A DNA stretch of 64,000 nucleotides. Origin: Bacteroidota bacterium (lineage in GTDB: Bacteria; Bacteroidota; Bacteroidia; Bacteroidales; Lentimicrobiaceae). Of the stretch, positions 17,901 through 24,305 are shown one piece after another. Where the stretch lies: the NCBI GenBank assembly GCA_023417935.1, contig JAEZDY010000003.1, positions 61,398-125,397 on the forward strand. Reading direction: 5' to 3'. Below the pieces are notes generated by a model. That model was not told where the DNA came from. It did not search any database and was given only the letters and a program-made list of their open reading frames with translations. Numbering within the stretch: position 1 is the first letter of the stretch; every line of letters begins with the position of its first letter. The position numbers were made by a program, and so were the translations under genes.

Positions 17901-19846
17901 TATCAGTAAGTGAAAGAGGAACAGGAATCAATATCTACAACTCGTCAATAAAAATTGGCAAGATCAATAGCGACTCAATTCCTTTTGGCAGTTCATTAAA
18001 GCCAATTTTCTTTCAATTAACAACTGGAATTAAAGCGACAGCCTCAATACCAGGATATTCTTTTTATGCTGATAATTTGACATTTAAAAATAATTTCACC
18101 GGATTTTATATTGCGGGTTTTAGTTCATTCGAAACCAATTCCTGCTCTTTTGAATTGACATCCTTAAACATCATTGATAGTTCAAACAGAGAAGTAACAG
18201 GCCTGTATATTGATAATTGTATGCGGTTTATTTTGCTCAATAATTCTTTCAAAGGACCAGGTATGCTAGGCACGAGCAATCAGTTGACAGGAGTTGTTGT
18301 GAATAACTGCCTTGATAACAATAATCTTATCGCTAATAATAAGTTTAGTTTCCTTAACTATTCAATACTGGCACAAAACAGGAATCGTAATATATCAGGG
18401 TCAGAGGGGCTAAGGTTTTATTATAATAATTTTATAAAAAATGGCTTTGACATTTGCGTAACAAGAGATAGCCTAAACTTACTAGCAGGTATTGCAACTT
18501 ATCAAGGTGCTCATGGAATGCCATTAACTGAACCATCAGGAAATTACTTTAGTCATAGCAAAGTGCATAGAACCAGTGATTTTCATAATGATGGCGAACC
18601 AATAGTGTATAGCCACTATAATAATTCATCGCTCCTTTCGCGCCAGATACCGCGGTTGTATTCTAATATCTGGTTGATCAACAGTGCGTTCACTATGCCA
18701 TCTGACAGTACATACCTACCTGCTTATCTTTGTTTTGACCCTGCTACTGTAGCTATAAACAGCTCGTTATGGACTGAACATGGTTTGATGACTCAGAACC
18801 AGTATAACTTATCAAAAGATGGTGGCATAACAGAAGATCTACTTCATGATATTAGCATGTTAACCCCTGAATCTGCAGTTGAATTATATAAAAAACTTCG
18901 AAGTTTAGATTCAAAGCTATCAACTGAAGTCATAAAGGCACTTATCAGTAACAGGAATTTTCACAATACATTTCTGATTGATGTGCTTCTTAACAATCCG
19001 ATAATTTTCAGAGACAGGAATACGCTGGAGTTAATCATTGATCGTGAGCCTCCTTTACAAACATACCTTTTAAATCAACTTACCGACAGGTATTTAAATT
19101 ATAGTCAGCTTGAATTATTGGAAAGTAAAAGAGATAACGCTAATGCAATAAAGGATGCACTACTCACATACGAGATAAATAAGCAGTGGTTTCCTGAACC
19201 TCCTGATGTAAGTTCGGCATTATATCCAAACATCCTCAGTACTGATAACTTACAGTCAAGTTTCATGATTGCTTCATCATATTACATGTTGGAGGATCAG
19301 TTAGCTTCAGACGAAATATTACTTAAGGCAACCCAAACTTATCCTGACAAAATTGATGCAATAGAAAGCATGGGTAAATTGATAAAGCTAAATTCCAATC
19401 TCGCAAATGTTGACACATTAACAGACCAACATATTGCAGAGATTGAAGATTTGCTGAACGAGGAATACACTTTCATCTATGCTCAAAATATACTTAAGAG
19501 ATATGGCCAGAGCGAGTATACTGAACCATATATATTACCCGGAGTTCCACGCACAATATCAATGATAGAGATACCTCCATTTGTTATTGAGGGTAATAGT
19601 TTCAAGATCTATCCACAGCCTGCTTCAAATTACATAATCATTGACTACCAGTACGCGGATGGTTTCACAGGTGGGCATGTAGAGTTGTTAAATAATACCG
19701 GTCAGGTAATATTCCAAACACCCATTCAATCAAATTACGGACAGGAATATGTTAATATCAGTGGTTTATTACCGGGATTATACATTGCAAGGCTAATTTC
19801 AGGTAATCATATTATTGACCGTCAAAAACTTTTAATTATCAGGTAA
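14990..19846 (+). CDS. Giant T9SS-secreted sortilin/BNR-propeller protein
   Basis: A 1618-aa exported protein. ATG 14990 is chosen over the GTG three bases earlier. The order is: signal peptide (about 1-32, ending EASGQS); BNR/Vps10-like propeller repeats at about 110-770 with many T-DGG-W blocks (TNDGGENWRS, SKDGGNTWTG, TNDGGRSWNN); a beta-helix-like region at about 800-1150 with N-rich rungs (NNCLDNNNLIANNKFSF); an alpha-helical stretch at about 1280-1490 with leucine-rich helices; and a type A T9SS sorting domain in the last about 85 residues (KIYPQPASNYIII ... GLYIARL ... KLLIIR). It should be surface-bound or released. The substrate is unknown. Single gene; the terminator at 14915 separates it from the PepSY gene. 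Confidence 0.9.
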   Translation: MVKHLRLSYLYTSLQCCLLILLLAAVTLEASGQSRTSNHPALDAKDHRRSEHFTSSRSDINGSMFHYNQSRQRIQDSLRQANNNRSSSQNDTLQGSYRFPQWYPLGPSVNKAPVLSKLGLVSAMWVDTVDYMTMYAGSNTGGIFATNDGGENWRSISDNYMTTGVLAIEVDPEDKQHIYIGTGHWGFNRVWGNGVMESKDGGNTWTGTSLNAGIMNRGFIVHDIKLHSNHNDTLFALINAEFNGGTSIYRSTNKAVDWEAVYSRSGEELFDIVLTPGKPDNIFAVGSLLLRSRDAGNTWQDLTYRLETKVNHKIARLALAVSDTIPGLILVYTESYDTLNPGSKNNQLYRSTNDGRSYEKIATDLTPFSGYWKMELQISPADPAEFYLGGIWFFKYRLDGDTARYLNYNNHKYHRDIRELLVFRHPEGDRVIMGNDGGVTASFDGAITWHDRTRNGMQSTQLYNISIANNSNMVYGGPQDGNLCFYNYDTGEWTIETHIGDAYDGMVDYNNPKNVYLVTYPPKINRKNIFLLKSTNAGLNFSYRGVPDTTEQGKNSIPVAMHPNDPSIMYAGLKNLWKSTDGAETWEKVSSFNPLNNHKIQSVKIAESHPDVICISFEQPSWGDASLEKLMITTNGGGTWNDITPRGTYSLQWTSAYDILINPKNPANIYLALDRSRPNHRVYVTNDGGRSWNNFSEGLPAIPVNAIRYFKGAEYDILFAATDAGVFYRDEAMNRWEVFGEGLPLTIISDIEINSKKKKLVAATFGRGLWEADICLPISETAITISDTLAWPSGRNILSDLVLMPGSKLTIKDRVEVGEGRTIKVMPGAHLSIEKGILTSNCLSLWQGIKVYGPSDYNSEQPQGKVTLQFGAVIENALTGVEMVAMDEYGIENYTRGGGIIEANKAVFKNNLRAVDIKPTSGINPSKFILTEFILNDQPWAGEQMQEFVRIRNSNGLEFLSCVFRNDVNKLSVSERGTGINIYNSSIKIGKINSDSIPFGSSLKPIFFQLTTGIKATASIPGYSFYADNLTFKNNFTGFYIAGFSSFETNSCSFELTSLNIIDSSNREVTGLYIDNCMRFILLNNSFKGPGMLGTSNQLTGVVVNNCLDNNNLIANNKFSFLNYSILAQNRNRNISGSEGLRFYYNNFIKNGFDICVTRDSLNLLAGIATYQGAHGMPLTEPSGNYFSHSKVHRTSDFHNDGEPIVYSHYNNSSLLSRQIPRLYSNIWLINSAFTMPSDSTYLPAYLCFDPATVAINSSLWTEHGLMTQNQYNLSKDGGITEDLLHDISMLTPESAVELYKKLRSLDSKLSTEVIKALISNRNFHNTFLIDVLLNNPIIFRDRNTLELIIDREPPLQTYLLNQLTDRYLNYSQLELLESKRDNANAIKDALLTYEINKQWFPEPPDVSSALYPNILSTDNLQSSFMIASSYYMLEDQLASDEILLKATQTYPDKIDAIESMGKLIKLNSNLANVDTLTDQHIAEIEDLLNEEYTFIYAQNILKRYGQSEYTEPYILPGVPRTISMIEIPPFVIEGNSFKIYPQPASNYIIIDYQYADGFTGGHVELLNNTGQVIFQTPIQSNYGQEYVNISGLLPGLYIARLISGNHIIDRQKLLIIR

Positions 19847-19888
19847 ACAGTGATTAACGGTTGAGGTACTCATATAATTAACGAGAAG

Positions 19889-19908
19889 AACCCTGATATG
19901 ATAGGGTT
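19889..19908 (+). terminator. Weak hairpin after the giant T9SS gene
   Basis: AACCCT (19889-19894) and AGGGTT (19903-19908) form a 6-bp stem with an 8-nt loop. No T-run follows, so termination is uncertain. Confidence 0.3.
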
Positions 19909-19917
19909 GCCTGACGA

Positions 19918-19927
19918 TTGTTAACAA
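19918..19927. promoter_or_regulatory. Perfect palindrome TTGTTAACAA upstream of nrfH
   Basis: A 10-bp perfect palindrome lies 15 bp upstream of the -33 TTG of the nrf promoter. The position and TTG/CAA ends would suit a CRP/FNR-type or Rrf2-type activator site. The assignment is inference. Confidence 0.35.
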
Positions 19928-19941
19928 AAAATAATTTTCTG

Positions 19942-19973
19942 TTGCAAAATGCTTAAATTCTTTCATATATTTG
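19942..19973 (+). promoter_or_regulatory. Promoter of nrfHA
   Basis: A -33 TTG (19942-19944) and a -7 TATATTTG (19966-19973) are separated by 21 bp, matching the Bacteroidota consensus. ATG 20006 follows 32 bp later. Confidence 0.7.
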
Positions 19974-20005
19974 CTTGAAGAGTGTCAGTTTCAAGCAACC
20001 GTACT

Positions 20006-20605
20006 ATGAAAAAAGTTATCAAATTTCTAGGTCCTCCTGATAATTGGCGATTACCTGCCATAATTCTCACAGGTTCAATTGTTGGCATTTTAATTCTTCT
20101 CGTATACAGTTCACGGGCACACTCGTATTTATCAGATAAACCTGAAACATGCATCAATTGCCATGTAATGTATCCACAATACGCAACATGGATGCATAGT
20201 AGTCATAGAGCAGCAGCAACCTGCAATGACTGCCATGTTCCACATGATAACGTTTTCAGAACCTATTACTTTAAAGCTATGGATGGCTTGAGGCATGCAA
20301 CAATCTTTACAGCAAGGGCTGAACCTCAGGTTATACAAATCAAACAGGCTGGTATCAATGTAGTTCAGGAGAATTGCATCAGATGTCATCGTAACCTGAT
20401 TGACATGGTTAACATTGTGAGGGTAACTGGTGAAAATTATAAGGAAGGTGCAGGTTTCAGATGTTGGGATTGCCATAGGGAAACTCCCCATGGTACTGTT
20501 AATAGCCTCGCCGCAACTCCCTATTCCCTGGTGCCCCGGATGGAATCAATCATACCTGATTGGATGAGAAAATTCCTGGATGACAGACCTAATCAGAAAA
20601 AATAA
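20006..20605 (+). CDS. nrfH: Cytochrome c nitrite reductase, membrane-anchored small subunit NrfH
   Basis: NrfH takes electrons from menaquinol and passes them to NrfA. The 199-aa protein has one N-terminal membrane helix (about 17-35) and four CxxCH haem motifs: CINCH 49-53, CNDCH 73-77, CIRCH 124-128 and CWDCH 153-157. This matches the NapC/NirT-type NrfH of delta-proteobacteria and Bacteroidota. ATG 20006 is chosen over GTG 19982 because the hydrophobic segment then starts at the usual place. The nrfA reading frame overlaps its end, although the likely nrfA start lies 28 bp past the nrfH stop. Confidence 0.96.
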   Translation: MKKVIKFLGPPDNWRLPAIILTGSIVGILILLVYSSRAHSYLSDKPETCINCHVMYPQYATWMHSSHRAAATCNDCHVPHDNVFRTYYFKAMDGLRHATIFTARAEPQVIQIKQAGINVVQENCIRCHRNLIDMVNIVRVTGENYKEGAGFRCWDCHRETPHGTVNSLAATPYSLVPRMESIIPDWMRKFLDDRPNQKK

Positions 20606-20633
20606 TTTATCATTATCTAAAATAAAAATCTAC

Positions 20634-22112
20634 ATGGAACCAGTATCAGAAATTACAAAGAGGAAACCCTGGGTTGCCTGGCTTATTTTTCTTGGAACAG
20701 TAATTATAGTATTTGTCCTTGGTCTATTAGCTTCATCAATTGTTGAAAGAAGAAGTGAATCAAAGGTTTACTTTCAAATGGTAAGTGAAATACCTGACTG
20801 GGAACCTAAGAACGAAGTTTGGGGCGAAAATTTTCCAAGAGAGTACGAGTCGTATGTCAATACACTTGACACAAGCTTTAAGAGTAAATATGGTGGTGGA
20901 GCTACACGTGATGCACTTGAAGAACAACCAGAGATGGTTGTCCTTTGGGCAGGATATGCATTTTCACGTGAGTACAAGCAATCAAGAGGTCATTACTATG
21001 CTATTAATGACATTAGGGAGACATTACGTACTGATGTGCCACAACCTGGTACTTGCTGGACATGCAAAAGCACAGATGTACCCCGACTTATGAATCAAAT
21101 GGGTGTAGGCGAATTCTACAAGAGCACCTGGCAGGAACTTGGCTCTGAAGTAGTTAATAATATCGGCTGCCAGGATTGTCACGACCCAAAAACAATGAAC
21201 CTGCGCATTACACGCCCGGCGTTGATTGAAGCATATGAAAGACAAGGCAAGGATATTACCAAAGCAACACATCAGGAAATGCGCTCACTGGTATGTGCAC
21301 AATGTCATGTTGAGTATTATTTCACTAAAGAGGACAAATATCTGGTATTTCCATGGGATAAAGGGATGGGTGCAGAAGCGATGGAAGCATATTATGACAG
21401 CACAAAACATGTTGATTTTGTGCATGCCTTAAGCAGAGCACCTATGATCAAAGCTCAACACCCTGATTACGAACAATACACAACAGGAGTACATTTTGAC
21501 AGAGGAGTTGCGTGTGCTGACTGCCATATGCCATACAAACGTGATGGTGGTATGAAATATACTGACCATAAAATACAGAGTCCTCTGGCTAATATATCAG
21601 GTTCATGTGTTGTTTGTCACCGTGAAAGTGAAGATAAATTAATGGCCAATGTGATTGATAGGCAGGATAAAGTGTATGAACTCAGACGTATTGCAGAAAA
21701 GAACCTTGCCCGCCTGCACATTGAAGCAAAAACTGCTTGGGACAATGGAGCTACCGAACAAGAAATGGCCCCGATTCTTGCCTTGATTCGACAATCACAA
21801 TGGCGTTGGGATTATATTGTTGCAAGTAATGCTATGGGTTTCCATGCACCGGTAGAAGCTTTACGCACATTAGGTACCTCGATACAGAAAGCTCAGGAAG
21901 CAAGAGTTTTACTAAATTCAGTGCTGATCAGCCATGGTGTTAAAACACCTATCACATTACCTGACTTATCAAGCAGGCAAAAGGCGCAAGAATATATAGG
22001 GCTAGATATGCCCGCGTTAATTGCAAGTAAACAAAAATTCATGAAAGAGGTATTGCCTGAATGGACCAAAAAGTCAGTACAAACCGAAGGAAAGATGATT
22101 GAACCGCAATAG
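20634..22112 (+). CDS. nrfA: Ammonia-forming cytochrome c nitrite reductase catalytic subunit NrfA
   Basis: NrfA reduces nitrite to ammonium by six electrons in the periplasm (dissimilatory nitrate reduction to ammonium). The 492-aa protein has an uncleaved or signal-like N-terminal helix at about 12-34. The catalytic haem is bound by the diagnostic lysine motif CWTCK at 141-145. Four CxxCH motifs follow: CQDCH 179-183, CAQCH 221-225, CADCH 294-298 and CVVCH 325-329. The block QCHVEYYF holds the conserved active-site tyrosine and calcium-site region. ATG 20634 is used; a longer frame from 20580 would overlap nrfH and lacks support. Gene order nrfH-nrfA is standard. The extreme 3' end is partly duplicated downstream. 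Confidence 0.97.
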   Translation: MEPVSEITKRKPWVAWLIFLGTVIIVFVLGLLASSIVERRSESKVYFQMVSEIPDWEPKNEVWGENFPREYESYVNTLDTSFKSKYGGGATRDALEEQPEMVVLWAGYAFSREYKQSRGHYYAINDIRETLRTDVPQPGTCWTCKSTDVPRLMNQMGVGEFYKSTWQELGSEVVNNIGCQDCHDPKTMNLRITRPALIEAYERQGKDITKATHQEMRSLVCAQCHVEYYFTKEDKYLVFPWDKGMGAEAMEAYYDSTKHVDFVHALSRAPMIKAQHPDYEQYTTGVHFDRGVACADCHMPYKRDGGMKYTDHKIQSPLANISGSCVVCHRESEDKLMANVIDRQDKVYELRRIAEKNLARLHIEAKTAWDNGATEQEMAPILALIRQSQWRWDYIVASNAMGFHAPVEALRTLGTSIQKAQEARVLLNSVLISHGVKTPITLPDLSSRQKAQEYIGLDMPALIASKQKFMKEVLPEWTKKSVQTEGKMIEPQ

Positions 22113-22161
22113 TAATATCAACCTGTATAAAAAAACAGGTTAGTATGATTGAACCACAATA
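22095..22161. repeat. Duplication of the nrfA 3' end with a hairpin between the copies
   Basis: ATGATTGAACC-R-CAATA occurs at 22095-22111, including the last nrfA codons, and again at 22145-22161 (50 bp later, one difference). Between them AACCTGT (22120) and ACAGGTT (22135) form a short hairpin. Confidence 0.8.
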
Positions 22162-22182
22162 ACTTCTAATACCTATATCCAA

Positions 22183-22219
22183 AAGACAAGCCTGAATTGA
22201 ACATTCTCAGGCTTGTTTT
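22183..22219 (+). terminator. Terminator of nrfHA
   Basis: A perfect 10-bp stem ACAAGCCTGA (22186-22195) pairs with 22207-22216 over an 11-nt loop. An A-rich 5' flank and a TTT 3' flank complete it. Confidence 0.85.
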
Positions 22220-22280
22220 GCTTATATACCTTCCCGATTAATAGCTGTAGAATCGTCTCTAATAATATGAGGACAGAAAT

Positions 22281-23303
22281 ATGCGTTGCATCTTAAGAAA
22301 AGAAACTGATCCTTACTTCAATCTGGCTGCTGAAGAATATATTTTCAAAAATTTTGCTGAAGATACCTTCATGCTATGGAGGAATGATCCATCCGTAATT
22401 ATTGGAAAACACCAGAATGCTTTTGCTGAAGTAAATCATGAATTCATAAATAAGAATGGTATTCAGGTAGTCAGGCGAATATCAGGAGGAGGGGCAGTAT
22501 ATCATGATCACGGAAATTTAAATTTTACAATAACCGCTAAAGGCGACCAAAACGCTCTGGTTGATTTCCATAAATACACATTACCTGTTATTAATGCAAT
22601 TAATAAGCTGGGAGCTAATGTAGTTATAGGAAACCGAAATAGCCTTTATTTAAATGGGATGAAAATTTCAGGAAACGCAGAACATGTTTATAAGCAGAAA
22701 GTAATTCATCACGGCACAATTCTATTTAATAGCAACATTGAAAATCTGAATAAAGCAATACAACCAGTCGCTCTTCACTATGAAGATAAAGCAGTGAAGT
22801 CTATTAGAAGTACTGTAACAAATCTAACTACCTACCTGACGGTGCATATGGGCATTGAAGATTTTACCGAATACATTATTTCTGAAATACTAAACAGAAC
22901 AGATGGCTCATACATGTATAGTCTAACTGAACGCGATAAAATTGAGATTAAAAGATTGAAGGATGAAAAATACAGCACTTGGGAATGGAATTATGGGTAC
23001 TCCCCTCCTTTTAATTTTAAAACACAATTCACCATAGCTGAAACCTCATTTAATGGAACTGTTTATGTAAAGCACGGTATCATAGAAAGGATTACGCTAA
23101 ATGCAGGTTTATCTGAAGGTTACTCTTCAGATCCTTCCCTCGATATAAAGCGGTTTATCACCTTACTTGAAGGGTTACAGCTAAGAGAATCAGTAATAAC
23201 AGACCGTTTAAAAGACAAATATCCTCCCAATATTTTGAACAAGATTATACAGGCACTTTTTGTTGGTGAAAAAGCTGAACATTTACAAAGAGTGGATGTT
23301 TAA
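22281..23303 (+). CDS. lplA: Lipoate--protein ligase
   Basis: This enzyme activates free lipoate with ATP and attaches it to E2 subunits and the glycine-cleavage H protein. The 340-aa protein has the BPL/LplA catalytic domain with the signature RRISGGGAVYHD at 65-76, then GNLNF, and a conserved lysine segment MKISGNAEH near 132-140. The C-terminal accessory domain (about 250-340) distinguishes LplA from LipB. It ends 21 bp before the DUF1338 gene, so the two may share a transcript. Confidence 0.95.
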   Translation: MRCILRKETDPYFNLAAEEYIFKNFAEDTFMLWRNDPSVIIGKHQNAFAEVNHEFINKNGIQVVRRISGGGAVYHDHGNLNFTITAKGDQNALVDFHKYTLPVINAINKLGANVVIGNRNSLYLNGMKISGNAEHVYKQKVIHHGTILFNSNIENLNKAIQPVALHYEDKAVKSIRSTVTNLTTYLTVHMGIEDFTEYIISEILNRTDGSYMYSLTERDKIEIKRLKDEKYSTWEWNYGYSPPFNFKTQFTIAETSFNGTVYVKHGIIERITLNAGLSEGYSSDPSLDIKRFITLLEGLQLRESVITDRLKDKYPPNILNKIIQALFVGEKAEHLQRVDV

Positions 23304-23324
23304 AAGCAAACAAATTGTCACGTT

Positions 23325-24137
23325 ATGAAGCAGGCACAAGAGATTTTCGATAAACTGTGGTCAGATTATACTAACCAGAACCCTTTAGCTAAGAAAGTGT
23401 ACGACTTATTCATTGCACAGGGAGAAGAAGTGCTCAATGATCATATTGCATTCCGCACATTCAATGATCCAAGGGTAAATATTGATGTAATGGCACAGCT
23501 GTTTATAGAAGCAGGATATGAATACAAACAATCGTATGATTTCGAAGACAAGAAGCTTAATGCGCGTCATTATGAACATAAAGAATTCAGAGATGCTCCA
23601 AGAGTATTTATTTCGGAGTTGAGGACTGAAGAATTATCTCCCTTTGTTCAGGAAACTGTAAAGGATATTCTTAACAAAATACCTGTTGAATTCCATGGGA
23701 AAGGTGATTTGATTTTCAAAGGTAATCTTTGGGGGACTCCTTCATACGAAGTATATAATAAGTTAAGAGACGAATCAGAGTATGCTGCATGGGTTTATGT
23801 CTACGGATTCAGGGCAAATCACTTTACTGTAAGCATTAACGGTTTAAAGAAATATACTACGGTTGAAGCAGTTAATAAGTTTGTAGAAGATAACGGCTTC
23901 AGGATTAATGATTCAGGCGGTCGGGTCAAAGGCACTCCGGAAGAACTTTTGGAGCAATCAAGCACAATGGCAGGGAAATTACCGGTTAAATTTCTTGAAG
24001 GAACTTACGAAGTACCTTCATGTTACTATGAATTTGCCAAAAGATACCCTGATACTGATGGAAAGCTATATTCAGGCTTTATAGCAAAGTCAGCAGATAA
24101 GATTTTTGAAAGTACCAACTTCTACAAGGATAAATAA
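23325..24137 (+). CDS. DUF1338 protein, 2-oxoadipate dioxygenase/decarboxylase-like
   Basis: A 270-aa cytosolic protein of the DUF1338 family, whose characterised member HglS converts 2-oxoadipate to D-2-hydroxyglutarate in lysine breakdown. The family's iron-binding His-His-Glu set can be placed here: His40 in NDHIAFRTF, His166 in ANHFTVSI, and a glutamate in the block LEGTYEVPSCYYEFAKRYP (Glu229 or Glu236). HglS is much longer (about 460 aa), so this short form may use another substrate. No lysine-catabolism genes are adjacent. It probably shares a transcript with lplA and is followed by a terminator. Confidence 0.85.
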   Translation: MKQAQEIFDKLWSDYTNQNPLAKKVYDLFIAQGEEVLNDHIAFRTFNDPRVNIDVMAQLFIEAGYEYKQSYDFEDKKLNARHYEHKEFRDAPRVFISELRTEELSPFVQETVKDILNKIPVEFHGKGDLIFKGNLWGTPSYEVYNKLRDESEYAAWVYVYGFRANHFTVSINGLKKYTTVEAVNKFVEDNGFRINDSGGRVKGTPEELLEQSSTMAGKLPVKFLEGTYEVPSCYYEFAKRYPDTDGKLYSGFIAKSADKIFESTNFYKDK

Positions 24138-24209
24138 ACATTCCTCTATCAGGATATTTATAATTTCTTTATATAGATAATTAAATATTCCTGTTTTCAG
24201 ATAAAAGTG

Positions 24210-24246
24210 ACCGCATTTCCTTAGAATCAGGGAATGCGGTTTTTTC
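24210..24246 (+). terminator. Terminator after the DUF1338 gene
   Basis: ACCGCATTTCC (24210-24220) pairs with 24230-24240 (one G-T wobble) over a 9-nt loop, followed by six T. It overlaps an upstream in-frame ATG of the next gene, which argues against that ATG. Confidence 0.88.
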
Positions 24247-24305
24247 TGCAGTGTATAATTTACCTAACTTTGGTCAGTTTTTGCCAATACTCATTTTATT
24301 CAATT

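Noticed and set aside
24234..24305. Upstream ATG of the FAD/Fe-S dehydrogenase
   Set aside because: The ATG-proximal sequence is part of a strong terminator (24210-24246), and the family starts near the later ATG.
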